IMG/VR virus record: IMGVR_UViG_3300042468_000945
Span: 1 to 64,000 of that record
Reading direction: 5' to 3' (one strand)
Origin: a virus
DNA length: 64,000 nucleotides
Shown here: piece by piece, positions 1 to 8,262 of the stretch
Layout: each line of letters begins with the position of its first letter
Numbering within the stretch: the first letter of the stretch is position 1
Made by a program: the position numbers and the translations under genes
The notes under the pieces: model-generated
What the model was told of the DNA's origin: nothing
Database searches by the model: none
What the model saw: the letters and a program-made list of their open reading frames with translations, nothing else

Positions 1-138
1 AACGGTCCATTTGTTATATCTAATCAAGGAAAGAATTTAAGAATTGTTTCTTCAAGACTAATCAATAAAATGAAAAATTATGGAGGATTCCCTAAAAATT
101 ATAGTTTTTATTCCTCTTATGAACCTAATTTAAAATGA
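1..138 (+). CDS. C-terminal end of an unidentified protein (cut by window edge)
   Basis: An open frame enters from the left edge and ends at the TGA at 136-138; about 45 residues are visible, ending in SYEPNLK. The stop overlaps the ATG of the next gene (ATGA, 135-138), the usual arrangement of translationally coupled phage genes, which supports it being real coding sequence. The visible part is rich in Asn, Lys, Ser and Tyr and shows no motif I recognise. Function unknown; the start lies outside the window. Confidence 0.6.
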   Translation, partial: NGPFVISNQGKNLRIVSSRLINKMKNYGGFPKNYSFYSSYEPNLK

Positions 139-362
139 TTTGTAAATCATGTTATAAGGCAAGTGTAGACACTTTTGTTGTTATAGTATACTCTGGTAAA
201 GAAGTATATAAAACAACATCAAAGTTAAAAGCATTAGACTATTATAATGCTAATAAAAGCCTTTTTCTTGATTTTGATTTTATTATTATAGAAGTTATAG
301 ATGAATGTCCAAGATGTAAAAAACGAACAACCAAACAACGGGAACCACACTCAACAAACTGA
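135..362 (+). CDS. Small protein with two CxxC pairs, possible zinc-binding
   Basis: A 75-residue ORF starting at an ATGA overlap with the previous gene. A CKSC pair near the N terminus (residues 3-6) and CPRC near residue 58 could together form a four-cysteine zinc site around a small beta-rich core; this is inference from spacing only. The C-terminal tail is basic (KKRTTKQR). Its end overlaps the next ORF by about 60 bases, longer than usual here, so either this stop or the next gene's start may be misjudged. No family recognised. Confidence 0.55.
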   Translation: MICKSCYKASVDTFVVIVYSGKEVYKTTSKLKALDYYNANKSLFLDFDFIIIEVIDECPRCKKRTTKQREPHSTN

Positions 363-792
363 TTTTATAGACCTAAATAGTCTCTTAGATGATTATATTG
401 AATGGGCTAGTATTTCCTATTCATATGAAGGTATTTCTTATGCTCATATTACTTTAGCTAGATTAAATTATCTAAAAAAACTTGAGAACAAAAGAGAAGA
501 TTTAGCGTTATATAGTATACTGTGGGATATTTCTTTATGGATTCATGGGTACTGCTATTTAGAGCATCCAAAAGAAACCTTTTTTGAATTACTTAAAGAC
601 TCTGGTGTTCAAGAAGTAACTGAATCAGAAATTGCTTGTTTCTACGTATTTGATGATATGCTTCATAAAGGAGAAGCACAAAAATATATAAATACAGCAA
701 TTGATTCAATTAACTTTGCACCAATAGCTAAGAATAAATTTAAAAAAGTCCTCTTTAGTATAGTAAATTATAATGGCAAAAGTAAAGTTTGA
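301..792 (+). CDS. Hypothetical protein upstream of DNA polymerase
   Basis: A 163-residue acidic, mostly helical-looking protein with a polar N-terminal tail rich in Asn and Gln (residues 8-20) that looks disordered. No recognised motif. The end overlaps the DNA polymerase start by 20 bases, so the two are probably translated together. The chosen ATG at 301 gives a long overlap with the upstream gene and has only a weak upstream purine stretch. No other in-frame ATG occurs until late in the gene, so the N terminus is uncertain while the ORF itself is well supported by its length and place in the operon. Confidence 0.6.
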   Translation: MNVQDVKNEQPNNGNHTQQTDFIDLNSLLDDYIEWASISYSYEGISYAHITLARLNYLKKLENKREDLALYSILWDISLWIHGYCYLEHPKETFFELLKDSGVQEVTESEIACFYVFDDMLHKGEAQKYINTAIDSINFAPIAKNKFKKVLFSIVNYNGKSKV

Positions 793-2956
793 AGGTATTA
801 GAGAAAGTAATAAATCTGAGAAGAAACCATACGCGGCTGGAATTAGTAGAGACTTAGATGGTAAGTTTATTGGTAAGTATGTTTACTTAGAAGGTGAACA
901 AGACCAGGAAAAATTATATAAATTACTAGACTCATTTTTAAAAACTTATGAGTCTAATAAAAACTTTTATTTAACATGTGACTTAGAAACTCAGAGTTTG
1001 GATTATATTAATAATCAAATTCTTTTAATATCTGTTAGTTGGAATGGCTCTAATGCTGTAGTTTGGTCTCCTTACTTCTTATGGGGTAAGAAGGATAGTA
1101 CTGGAAGTGATGCTTCTTACTTTAAGTGGTTAGAAGTTCTTGAAACCATTCCTATTAACAATCAAGCTACAAAGTTTGATGCTAAGTTTTTACTTGCTAA
1201 GTATGGTAAGAGAATTAATATTGGTTTTGATACTTTAACAGCTTGTCAATTAGGTTGGGCAGGTACTTGGCCAGGTAAGTTATTTAACTTAGGTAACATA
1301 TCTAAAAATTTATTACCGTATAACTTAGATAAAGAACTACAAACATCGTTTGTAGGTCAACCTGTTGAACAAGAGTTTACAAATGAGCAAATAAGTTATG
1401 CTGCTGTTGACACAATGGCAGTACATAAACTCCCAGAAATAATCCAGAAAAGATTTAAGAATACTGGATTAGATTGGGTTTGGGAACATGAAGATTTACC
1501 TATGTTAAACTCTCTTCTTAAGAGTGAGTTTAGAGGTATATACATGGATACTCCTTTACTTGAATCTATTAGAGAAGAACAGCTAAATAAGATTCATTCT
1601 ATAAATACTGAACTTCAAGATATTTTTGATAATTTGGATCCAGCAATTAAACCGAAAGAAGTAAAAAATGGGTTATTTAATGCAAACAGTCCCAAACAAA
1701 AAGTTGCTTTTTTAAATGCTGTTGGTATTAAAGTTAAAGGTACTGGAGTTGAGGTATTAGAAGAAGTTAGAGTCAACTATCCTCACAGAGTAATTGACTT
1801 ATTTATAGAACATGCTAATATCTATACAAGATATATTAAAACTATAAATAAGATGTTGGATGAGGAAATTAATCCAACTACTAATTGCTTCCATACTAAC
1901 TACTTTCCAAACGGAGCAGCATCTACTGGGCGTTTGAGCAGTAGCCCCAATAGTCAAAATAAGCCGCCACAAGTTCGAAATGCGTTCATTGCTAGGCCTG
2001 GTTATAGTCTAATTACTGCTGACTATTCTCAGTTTGAATTTAGAGCATGTGCTGGTTTAGTTCAAGAAGAATACTTATTAAGTGTTTTTGTTGAGAGAGC
2101 CAAAGTTATTGATGAAGCAAGATCAATAAGTTTAAAATATGGGTATATTGATCCAGATGCTTGTGTTAAAGATCTTAACAAAGGTAAGATACAAGTTGCA
2201 CCTGGTGATAAAGAATTCTTAATTCATTTTGGAACACTAGACATTCATAAAATGAATGCTGCTCTGATCTTTAATAAAAATGTTAAAGATGTTACTGATG
2301 AAGAAAGAAAGATTTCTAAGCAATTAGGTTATGCATTACTTTATGGGTCTGGAGAAGGTACAATCTTACAACAACTATTGGGAGAAGGTATTACTCACAT
2401 TAGTTTAAGAGAAGTTGGAGAACACAAAAAAACATTCTATAAAGAACTTCCTAAAGTTGAGAACTTTATTAAGAGTGTTCATGAGTCTGTTACTAGACCT
2501 GGTTATGTAGTTAATACATTAGGTAGAAAGAGATGGTTTGCTTTACCTCCTAAGTATAAAACCTCTATGTATGAAAAAGCTCTTGCAGACGCAAGAAGAG
2601 AAGCAGTAAACTGGCATTTCCAATCTAGTAATGCTGATGCTTTGAAACTTGCTATTCCTTTAATGGATGAAGTATTTGAAGAAAGATTTGATATGGAATT
2701 TTCTTTAAACTTTATAAAAGAACATCCAATTGAATTTCCAACTAAGCACGATGAAAACTACTTTAATATATTTGGACTTGCTCCTGTAGTTCTTTTAAAC
2801 GTTCATGACGAAGTTTGCGTAGAAGCAAAAGATGAAATAGTTGAAGATACAACAAAGATAGTTATAGATACATTGGTAGAATCTGGTAGTAGAGCAATTA
2901 ACCATACTTGCCCTATAGAATGTTCTCTCGTAGTAGGACCTTGCTGGTCTAAATAG
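773..2956 (+). CDS. Family A (Pol I-like) DNA polymerase with 3'-5' exonuclease
   Basis: Replicative phage DNA polymerase of 727 residues. The N-terminal proofreading exonuclease looks intact: CDLETQ holds D70 and E72, KFDAKF holds D137, and YAAVD gives Y209 and D213. The polymerase domain shows TGRLSS (382-387), motif A DYSQFEFR (414-421), a motif B with R509, K513, Y517 and Y521, and motif C HDE (675-677). The residue aligned with E. coli Pol I F762 is tyrosine (Y517), as in T7 polymerase. There is no 5' nuclease domain, as is usual for phage enzymes. It heads a replication block with UvsX/RecA and SSB. No helicase or primase is visible in the window, so those must lie upstream or elsewhere. 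Confidence 0.96.
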   Translation: MAKVKFEGIRESNKSEKKPYAAGISRDLDGKFIGKYVYLEGEQDQEKLYKLLDSFLKTYESNKNFYLTCDLETQSLDYINNQILLISVSWNGSNAVVWSPYFLWGKKDSTGSDASYFKWLEVLETIPINNQATKFDAKFLLAKYGKRINIGFDTLTACQLGWAGTWPGKLFNLGNISKNLLPYNLDKELQTSFVGQPVEQEFTNEQISYAAVDTMAVHKLPEIIQKRFKNTGLDWVWEHEDLPMLNSLLKSEFRGIYMDTPLLESIREEQLNKIHSINTELQDIFDNLDPAIKPKEVKNGLFNANSPKQKVAFLNAVGIKVKGTGVEVLEEVRVNYPHRVIDLFIEHANIYTRYIKTINKMLDEEINPTTNCFHTNYFPNGAASTGRLSSSPNSQNKPPQVRNAFIARPGYSLITADYSQFEFRACAGLVQEEYLLSVFVERAKVIDEARSISLKYGYIDPDACVKDLNKGKIQVAPGDKEFLIHFGTLDIHKMNAALIFNKNVKDVTDEERKISKQLGYALLYGSGEGTILQQLLGEGITHISLREVGEHKKTFYKELPKVENFIKSVHESVTRPGYVVNTLGRKRWFALPPKYKTSMYEKALADARREAVNWHFQSSNADALKLAIPLMDEVFEERFDMEFSLNFIKEHPIEFPTKHDENYFNIFGLAPVVLLNVHDEVCVEAKDEIVEDTTKIVIDTLVESGSRAINHTCPIECSLVVGPCWSK

Positions 2957-2968
2957 CATAAAAATTAT

Positions 2969-4108
2969 ATGTCAAGTGAATTAAATAACATTATAGGTAA
3001 GATTAATAAAAAGTTTCTGAAGGGATCACCTCACAGTAAACCTATTATTGTAAGAGGTGAAGATGTAAAAGAACACCTAAAACCAAAATTTCAAACTACT
3101 GGTATTCATGAGCTAGATACAGCATTAGGTGGTGGCATACCTCATGGTGCTATTACTACTTTGTTTGGTGATCCAGGTGGTGGTAAGTCTTCTGCTGCAC
3201 TAATGCTTGTAAAAGAAGTTCAAGCAAGAGGTGGTACTGCTGTTTGGGTAAATGCAGAACCTCCATTCCCATATCTAGTTGCTACTATGATTGGAGTAGA
3301 TTTAGATAATCTAATCCTTATTGACTGTAGGGATTATGGTGAGCAAATCCTTGACGTTATTAGGGAACTACTTTTTGATAGTGATAATAGGATTACTAGG
3401 CAAATTGTTGATCTGGTTGTTGTTGACTCACTTAATGGTTTGATTCCTAAAGCTCAGGTTAATAGTACTGAAGAAAAAGGTTCTGAAGGTCATACAATGG
3501 GTCGTAGAGCAGCTATGCTTTCTAAGTGGCTAGAAGAGCTTTCTGGACGTGGTATGCTTAGAGAGGGTTGTATACTACTCAACGTTGCACAAATGCGTGT
3601 AGACATCAATGCTTACGGTGCGCCTAAGAAAATGAGTGGTGGTATGGCTGTAGAGTTCTTTTCAAAAGTTGCTATTAAGATGCTTAAGAAAAGAACAGAT
3701 GGAGTTGATAGAGATAAAGGCCATACTGTAGAATGTGAAGTAACTAAGAATAATATTCTAGGTAGGCTAGGTAATTTTAGTTACGATGTACTGTATGGTA
3801 GCGGAGTTAATGATTCTGAAAAGGTTATTGCTCAAGCTATGGAACTTGGTATTGTTAAAAAGATTAAAGGTAAACTACATGAAATTACCGTACAAGAAGA
3901 AACAATAACCGTAGAAGATGGTATTGCTGCTGTAAGATCTTTAATTAAGTCTGATCTTAATGTAAAGAATAAGATTAAAGAACAGATTGAACATCTTCAA
4001 AAAGCACAACCAGAAGAAGAAAAAGATTTATTAGACATAGCTGAAATTCCTATTTCAGAAGATCTATTAAAAGAAGAAGTTAATACTTCAAACGTCGGAG
4101 AAAAATAA
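2969..4108 (+). CDS. uvsX: UvsX/RecA-like recombinase
   Basis: RecA-family strand-exchange ATPase of 379 residues. Walker A is GDPGGGKSS (67-75), the catalytic glutamate position is in VNAEP (E97), and Walker B is LVVVDSLNG (149-157, D153). An N-terminal region of about 40 residues precedes the core, and a charged acidic tail (after about residue 320) follows it. It follows the DNA polymerase by 12 bases and precedes SSB by 5, matching a joint role in replication and recombination repair. Whether it is closer to phage UvsX or to bacterial RecA cannot be settled by eye; both belong to the same superfamily. Confidence 0.92.
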   Translation: MSSELNNIIGKINKKFLKGSPHSKPIIVRGEDVKEHLKPKFQTTGIHELDTALGGGIPHGAITTLFGDPGGGKSSAALMLVKEVQARGGTAVWVNAEPPFPYLVATMIGVDLDNLILIDCRDYGEQILDVIRELLFDSDNRITRQIVDLVVVDSLNGLIPKAQVNSTEEKGSEGHTMGRRAAMLSKWLEELSGRGMLREGCILLNVAQMRVDINAYGAPKKMSGGMAVEFFSKVAIKMLKKRTDGVDRDKGHTVECEVTKNNILGRLGNFSYDVLYGSGVNDSEKVIAQAMELGIVKKIKGKLHEITVQEETITVEDGIAAVRSLIKSDLNVKNKIKEQIEHLQKAQPEEEKDLLDIAEIPISEDLLKEEVNTSNVGEK

Positions 4109-4113
4109 TATAA

Positions 4114-4521
4114 ATGATACAAGCAACTGTAATTGGTAGATTAACAAGAGACCCTGAAACAAAGACTGTAGGTAATAGTACAGTTACAAAGTTTTCAGTG
4201 GCTTCAAATAACTACACAAAAGGTGATGGAGAAAGTTCTGCAACTTATGTCACATGTAATTTGTGGGGTAAGAGAGGAGAAGCAGTTCAAAACAACTTCT
4301 CTAAAGGTGATGGAATCATTGTGTTTGGAACTTTAGAAGTTAGAACATATGATGCTGGTGATGGTAAAGGAATTAAGACTAGTTTAGACTGTAATGTTAC
4401 AGAGTTTCAATTCCCTCAAGGTAAAGTAGCTGCTGACAGTGTAACATTAGTTGGTGCTGCTGCTAAAGCAAAACCAGCTTCTGCTGCTACTATTGATGAC
4501 TATGATCCATTTGCTGATTAA
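4114..4521 (+). CDS. ssb: Single-stranded DNA-binding protein
   Basis: A 135-residue bacterial-type SSB. The OB fold starts MIQATVIGRLTRDPE, followed by the typical TKFSVASN and VTCNLWGKRGE segments. A short Ala/Lys-rich linker leads to the acidic tip DDYDPFAD, which corresponds to the partner-binding tail (DDDIPF) of bacterial SSB, here with two residues after the Phe. It coats single-stranded DNA for the adjacent polymerase and recombinase. The stop overlaps the next start by one base (TAATG). Confidence 0.93.
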   Translation: MIQATVIGRLTRDPETKTVGNSTVTKFSVASNNYTKGDGESSATYVTCNLWGKRGEAVQNNFSKGDGIIVFGTLEVRTYDAGDGKGIKTSLDCNVTEFQFPQGKVAADSVTLVGAAAKAKPASAATIDDYDPFAD

Positions 4522-4937
4522 TGACTAATATAGGAAAGGTTATTGAGATACGAACTCCTGTTGTAGGAACAACTTATATAAAACAAGGTTACGAGTTTTG
4601 TTTAAGCCTACAAAAAGGAGATATTGTGGAACTTGTTCCTGACCCAAAAAATCAATATGACGAAGACGCTATTAAGGTCTTTGTTAAAGATACTCAAATA
4701 GGATTCATTCCTAACCAAGGCTTAACTTGTGGACATTGTTGGCATGCTGTAAGTACACAGACTTTTATGTGCAATAATTGTTCAGAATCAGATAATATAG
4801 TTTCTAAGGGTTTAGCCACTCGAATAATCAAACAAGGCCTGTTAACTAAGAATTACGGTGCCATTGTTGATGTAATAAAATCTTCTTCAAAAACTGCTCC
4901 AGTTATTATAAAACTGGTAGTTGTTCCTGAAAACTAA
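4521..4937 (+). CDS. Stand-alone HIRAN-domain protein with zinc finger
   Basis: A 138-residue protein. Residues about 12-65 match the HIRAN domain, a small beta-barrel that in HLTF/Rad5 helicases binds DNA 3' ends: the features seen are GDIVELVPDPKNQYDEDAI and IGFIPNQ. Inserted after it is a four-cysteine motif, CGHC then CNNC about 15 residues later, likely binding zinc. No helicase domain is attached. Translational coupling to SSB (TAATG) and the position after polymerase and recombinase suggest a role at replication ends or stalled forks; that is inference from context. Confidence 0.8.
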   Translation: MTNIGKVIEIRTPVVGTTYIKQGYEFCLSLQKGDIVELVPDPKNQYDEDAIKVFVKDTQIGFIPNQGLTCGHCWHAVSTQTFMCNNCSESDNIVSKGLATRIIKQGLLTKNYGAIVDVIKSSSKTAPVIIKLVVVPEN

Positions 4938-4952
4938 ACTTCTCTATATGTC

Positions 4953-5002
4953 TTACAAATTACATATGGTACAAACTTTATCGTACCATATGTAGTTTGT
5001 AA
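4953..5002 (+). promoter_or_regulatory. Long hairpin at the nrdA translation start
   Basis: Left arm 4953-4972 and right arm 4983-5002 pair over 20 bases with one G-U wobble and a 10-base loop (AAACTTTATC). A further weak outer pairing, TCTCT (4941-4945) with AGAGA (5005-5009), could bury the purine-rich ribosome-binding stretch of nrdA. The right arm ends on the first possible nrdA ATG. There is no U-run, so it is not a classical terminator. It could be an RNase processing site, a translation control element or a protein-binding palindrome. Confidence 0.7.
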
Positions 5003-5016
5003 TGAGAGATTTATTT

Positions 5017-7281
5017 ATGTCAACGAAAAGTATAAGAGTAATAAAAAGAGACAATACATTACAAGAATTTGATATTGAAAAGATTAATAATATCTTAAAA
5101 TGGGCTACAGATAACGTAGATAACGTTAGCCTTTCCGATATTGTTATTAACGCGCAAATTAGTATTTCAGATAAAACTAAAACTTCTGATGTTCATGAAA
5201 TTTTAATTAAGGCAGCATTAAATTGCTTCTCTGAAGAGTATCCTAATTATCAGTATGTAGCTTCAAGGTTACTGAATTTTAGTTTAAGAAAGAACGTATG
5301 GGGTGGTACAGAACCACCTAAATTTTTTGATCATATTTCAAAATTAGTTAATCTAAATTTGTATGATAAGAGAATACTAGAAGAGTATACTGAGGAAGAA
5401 ATTAGAGAGCTTGAGGGTTATATTGAACATGATAGGGACTTTATTTTTACTTATGCTGGTATTAAGCAATTAGTAGATAAGTATCTAGTTCAAGATAGAG
5501 AGTCAAAGGAAATTTTTGAAACACCACAATTTGCATATATGTTAATTGCAATGGTGGGTTTTTCTAAGTATCCGAAAGAAACTAGATTAGTATTTGTTAA
5601 GAACATGTATGATCTTTTTTCTCAGCATAAGGTTAACTTACCTACACCACAAATGGCAGGTATTAGAACACCTCTTAGATCTTATGCCTCCTGTATGTTA
5701 ATTCAAACTGATGATACTAAGGAAAGTATTTTTGCTACAAATACAGCTATTGGATTAGCTACTTGTGCTAGATATGGTATTGGTTTAGATATTGGAAGAA
5801 TTAGAGCTATTGGTTCATCAGTAAAGAATGGCGCACTGCTTCATACAGGAGTTATTCCTTATTTAAAGATGTACCAAGCAACTGCAAAGTCTTGCCAGCA
5901 AAATGGTTTAAGAGGCGGAGGAGCAACTGTTTATTTCCCTTGGTGGCATTTAGAATCGGAAGATATGTTATCATTAAAGAATAATGGTGGCACTGAGGAT
6001 AATAGAGTTCGTTCTTTAGACTATGGTATTTGTGTAGATTCTTTATTTTATGGTAGATTCTTAAAGGGTGAGGATATTACTTTATTCTCTCCTCAAGAAG
6101 TACCAGACTTATATGAAGCTTTTGGAACTCCAAAGTTTGATGAGATCTATTTAAAGTATGAAAGTAATCCTAAACTTACTAAGTATAAGAAAACTATTTC
6201 AGCTGCTTCATTATTTACACACATAATGAAAGAGCGTGTTGAAACTGGAAGGATTTATATTTTCCATATTGATCATGCTAATTCTCATGGTGCTTGGGCA
6301 GATACAGTTACTCAAAGTAATCTATGTATTGAAATTTTCACTCCTACAGTGCCTTTAAAATCTTTAGAAGACCCAGAAGGTTTGATTGGTATTTGTACTT
6401 TAAGTGCAATAAACCCATTCTTAATTAAGAATGATAGAGAACATGAACATGCTTGTTACATGACTGTTGCTTTCTTAGATGAAGTTCTTGATTTACAAGA
6501 TTACTTCTTACCAGCTGCTAGTAGATTTGCTCAAGATTATAGAAGCTTAGGTATTGGTGTAACTAACTGGGCAGCATATATGGCTAAGAATGGGGTTAAG
6601 TTTACTGATGAAGAAGCACCAAACTTTGCTGCTGCTTTCCATGAAAAACAACAATACTTCTTACTTAAAGCATCAAACAAATTAGCTGAACTGAAAGGAC
6701 CTTGTGCTGCATTTAGTACAAGTAAGTATTCAAAGGGTATTTTACCTATTGATACTTATAAGAAAACTATTGATAGTGTTATAACTCAACCTTTACAAAT
6801 GGATTGGGAAAAGCTTAGAAAGGATATAGCTGAGTTTGGACTTAGAAATTGTACTCTTTCTGCACAAATGCCAGTGGAATCATCTTCAGTTATAACTAAT
6901 AGTACTAATGGTATTGAACCACCAAGAGAATTATTAAGCTATAAGAAATCTAAAGCTGGTACCATTCCTATCTTAGTTCCTAGTTATGCTAAGTTAAAGA
7001 AGAACTATCAAACAGCTTTTGATATTAAGAATAACAAAGCTATTCTAAACATTGTTGCTGCTCAAGTTAAGTTTCTGGATATGGGAGTATCTACTAATCT
7101 TTATTATAATTATAGAGATTATCCAAATGGATTACTTCCAGATAAGGAACTAATTGGCGACACACTGTATGCATACAAGATGGGTATTCCATCATTGTAT
7201 TATTTAAACACTTCTTCAGAAAGTTCTTTTGGTTACGCTGAAGAAGAAAGTAACTGCGCTGGCGGAGCTTGTACGCTCTGA
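5017..7281 (+). CDS. nrdA: Ribonucleotide reductase class Ia, large subunit
   Basis: Catalytic alpha subunit that reduces ribonucleotides to deoxyribonucleotides. The N terminus (about residues 1-90) resembles an ATP cone. The active-site cysteine lies in SYASCML (C226), the N-x-C-x-E site in QSNLCIEIF, and the second redox cysteine in IGICTLSAIN. The tyrosine pair of the radical path is in TNLYYNY, and the C-terminal cysteine pair ends in CAGGACTL. All parts of a working class I enzyme are present. I prefer the ATG at 5017 (purine-rich GAGAGA 7 bases upstream) to the in-frame ATG at 5002, which lies inside a hairpin. NrdB is 4.4 kb downstream in the same operon, separated by the rII genes. 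Confidence 0.95.
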   Translation: MSTKSIRVIKRDNTLQEFDIEKINNILKWATDNVDNVSLSDIVINAQISISDKTKTSDVHEILIKAALNCFSEEYPNYQYVASRLLNFSLRKNVWGGTEPPKFFDHISKLVNLNLYDKRILEEYTEEEIRELEGYIEHDRDFIFTYAGIKQLVDKYLVQDRESKEIFETPQFAYMLIAMVGFSKYPKETRLVFVKNMYDLFSQHKVNLPTPQMAGIRTPLRSYASCMLIQTDDTKESIFATNTAIGLATCARYGIGLDIGRIRAIGSSVKNGALLHTGVIPYLKMYQATAKSCQQNGLRGGGATVYFPWWHLESEDMLSLKNNGGTEDNRVRSLDYGICVDSLFYGRFLKGEDITLFSPQEVPDLYEAFGTPKFDEIYLKYESNPKLTKYKKTISAASLFTHIMKERVETGRIYIFHIDHANSHGAWADTVTQSNLCIEIFTPTVPLKSLEDPEGLIGICTLSAINPFLIKNDREHEHACYMTVAFLDEVLDLQDYFLPAASRFAQDYRSLGIGVTNWAAYMAKNGVKFTDEEAPNFAAAFHEKQQYFLLKASNKLAELKGPCAAFSTSKYSKGILPIDTYKKTIDSVITQPLQMDWEKLRKDIAEFGLRNCTLSAQMPVESSSVITNSTNGIEPPRELLSYKKSKAGTIPILVPSYAKLKKNYQTAFDIKNNKAILNIVAAQVKFLDMGVSTNLYYNYRDYPNGLLPDKELIGDTLYAYKMGIPSLYYLNTSSESSFGYAEEESNCAGGACTL

Positions 7282-7302
7282 TTTAATAAAACAAAATAAT
7301 AA

Positions 7303-7890
7303 ATGACAAAAACTAAATACATACGAAATATAAATCAACTAATCAAAAATACTAAAGAAGAAGATATTCGTAATGGTTTAGAGTGGTATGATAATGCTTA
7401 CTCTTTCTGCACTGAAATTGCAAACAAATATAATAAAGATTCTAAGGTTGTGGCAGCTGTTTTAGCTGTCACTTCCCCACAACAAGCTTGGGAAAGAAAT
7501 AAGCAAATAACTGATGAGATGTTTGCTGTTAACTATTCTAGGTTCTTATCTCAATCAACAATAAATCAATGTAAGCAAATACTTGAGGGTCAAGATATAC
7601 ATACTGTATCAAAAGGATTAAAGGTACTAAATTTCTATGAGTCTATTATAGGAAATAAAGATGTTGTTTGTGTAGATACTCATGTAATTAATCTAGTCAA
7701 TAGGGGCATCGCTAGTCCTGAATTTAAAACTAAGATATGGTCTAGTAAAGCAAGGTATAATCTAATTGTTGATAGCTATAAACACGTAGCAAAGAAGATT
7801 GGGTATTCACCAAGAGACTTACAGGCAATTACTTGGACAAGTTGGAAAACATTACTTGATTCTAATATAGCATTAAAACCTTTAAAATAA
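7303..7890 (+). CDS. Hypothetical protein with endonuclease III-like VDTH motif
   Basis: A 195-residue protein. The segment VCVDTHVINLVNRG (about residues 124-137) resembles the VDTH.xR region of endonuclease III and related helix-hairpin-helix glycosylases, and VAAVLAVTSPQQAWERN resembles the start of their helical domain. No iron-sulphur cysteine cluster is seen and I cannot find the catalytic lysine of the HhH-GPD motif, so glycosylase activity is unproven. It probably belongs to a phage family of catalytically uncertain relatives. It lies just after nrdA, 21 bases apart, in the rightward operon. Confidence 0.6.
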   Translation: MTKTKYIRNINQLIKNTKEEDIRNGLEWYDNAYSFCTEIANKYNKDSKVVAAVLAVTSPQQAWERNKQITDEMFAVNYSRFLSQSTINQCKQILEGQDIHTVSKGLKVLNFYESIIGNKDVVCVDTHVINLVNRGIASPEFKTKIWSSKARYNLIVDSYKHVAKKIGYSPRDLQAITWTSWKTLLDSNIALKPLK

Positions 7891-7899
7891 TGAAACTTA

Positions 7900-8070
7900 A
7901 TGAAATTTGAATATTGGGATATTAACTTTAATCAGTACTCTTACAAAATAGGTTTTCCCCACCATAATTTTGTGGTTCAATTTTTGTATGATAGTGAAGT
8001 AAATTTTAAATATTATAGTTCATCAGCTTGGGGATGTACTTTTAGCAAAGAAACAAATATTTTAAACTAA
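7900..8070 (+). CDS. Small hypothetical protein (56 aa)
   Basis: ORF of 56 residues, MKFEYWDINFN to ETNILN, filling the otherwise empty space between the VDTH-motif gene and the next small ORF. It is rich in aromatic residues (Phe, Tyr, Trp), as are the next ORF and several small ORFs at 11.2-11.6 kb. The ribosome-binding site is weak. Its fit in the gap and matching composition favour a real gene; function unknown. Confidence 0.45.
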   Translation: MKFEYWDINFNQYSYKIGFPHHNFVVQFLYDSEVNFKYYSSSAWGCTFSKETNILN

Positions 8071-8076
8071 CTCAAA

Positions 8077-8262
8077 ATGAAATCTAGTTTTACTAAAGGC
8101 AAAATATACTTATACTCTGAAAATTACTTGTGTAATTTATCTATTCTTTACGTAGAAGGATATATTCGAATTCACTTTTCTGATTGGGTTGCTCAATCTC
8201 TTTGTTATTATTATAACATTAACACCGATATTCTAGACTTAAATTACAATGAAATTAATTGA
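8077..8262 (+). CDS. Small hypothetical protein (61 aa)
   Basis: ORF of 61 residues, Tyr- and Ser-rich, starting MKSSFTKGKIYLY. It overlaps the rIIA start by 14 bases, which suggests coupling. It is similar in size and aromatic composition to the preceding 56-residue ORF, but I cannot show homology by eye. Function unknown. Confidence 0.5.
   Translation: MKSSFTKGKIYLYSENYLCNLSILYVEGYIRIHFSDWVAQSLCYYYNINTDILDLNYNEIN

Noticed and set aside
5002-5016. nrdA start at the first ATG (5002)
   Set aside because: That ATG overlaps the hairpin and has no clear ribosome-binding stretch; the ATG at 5017 has GAGAGA at good spacing. Both remain possible.
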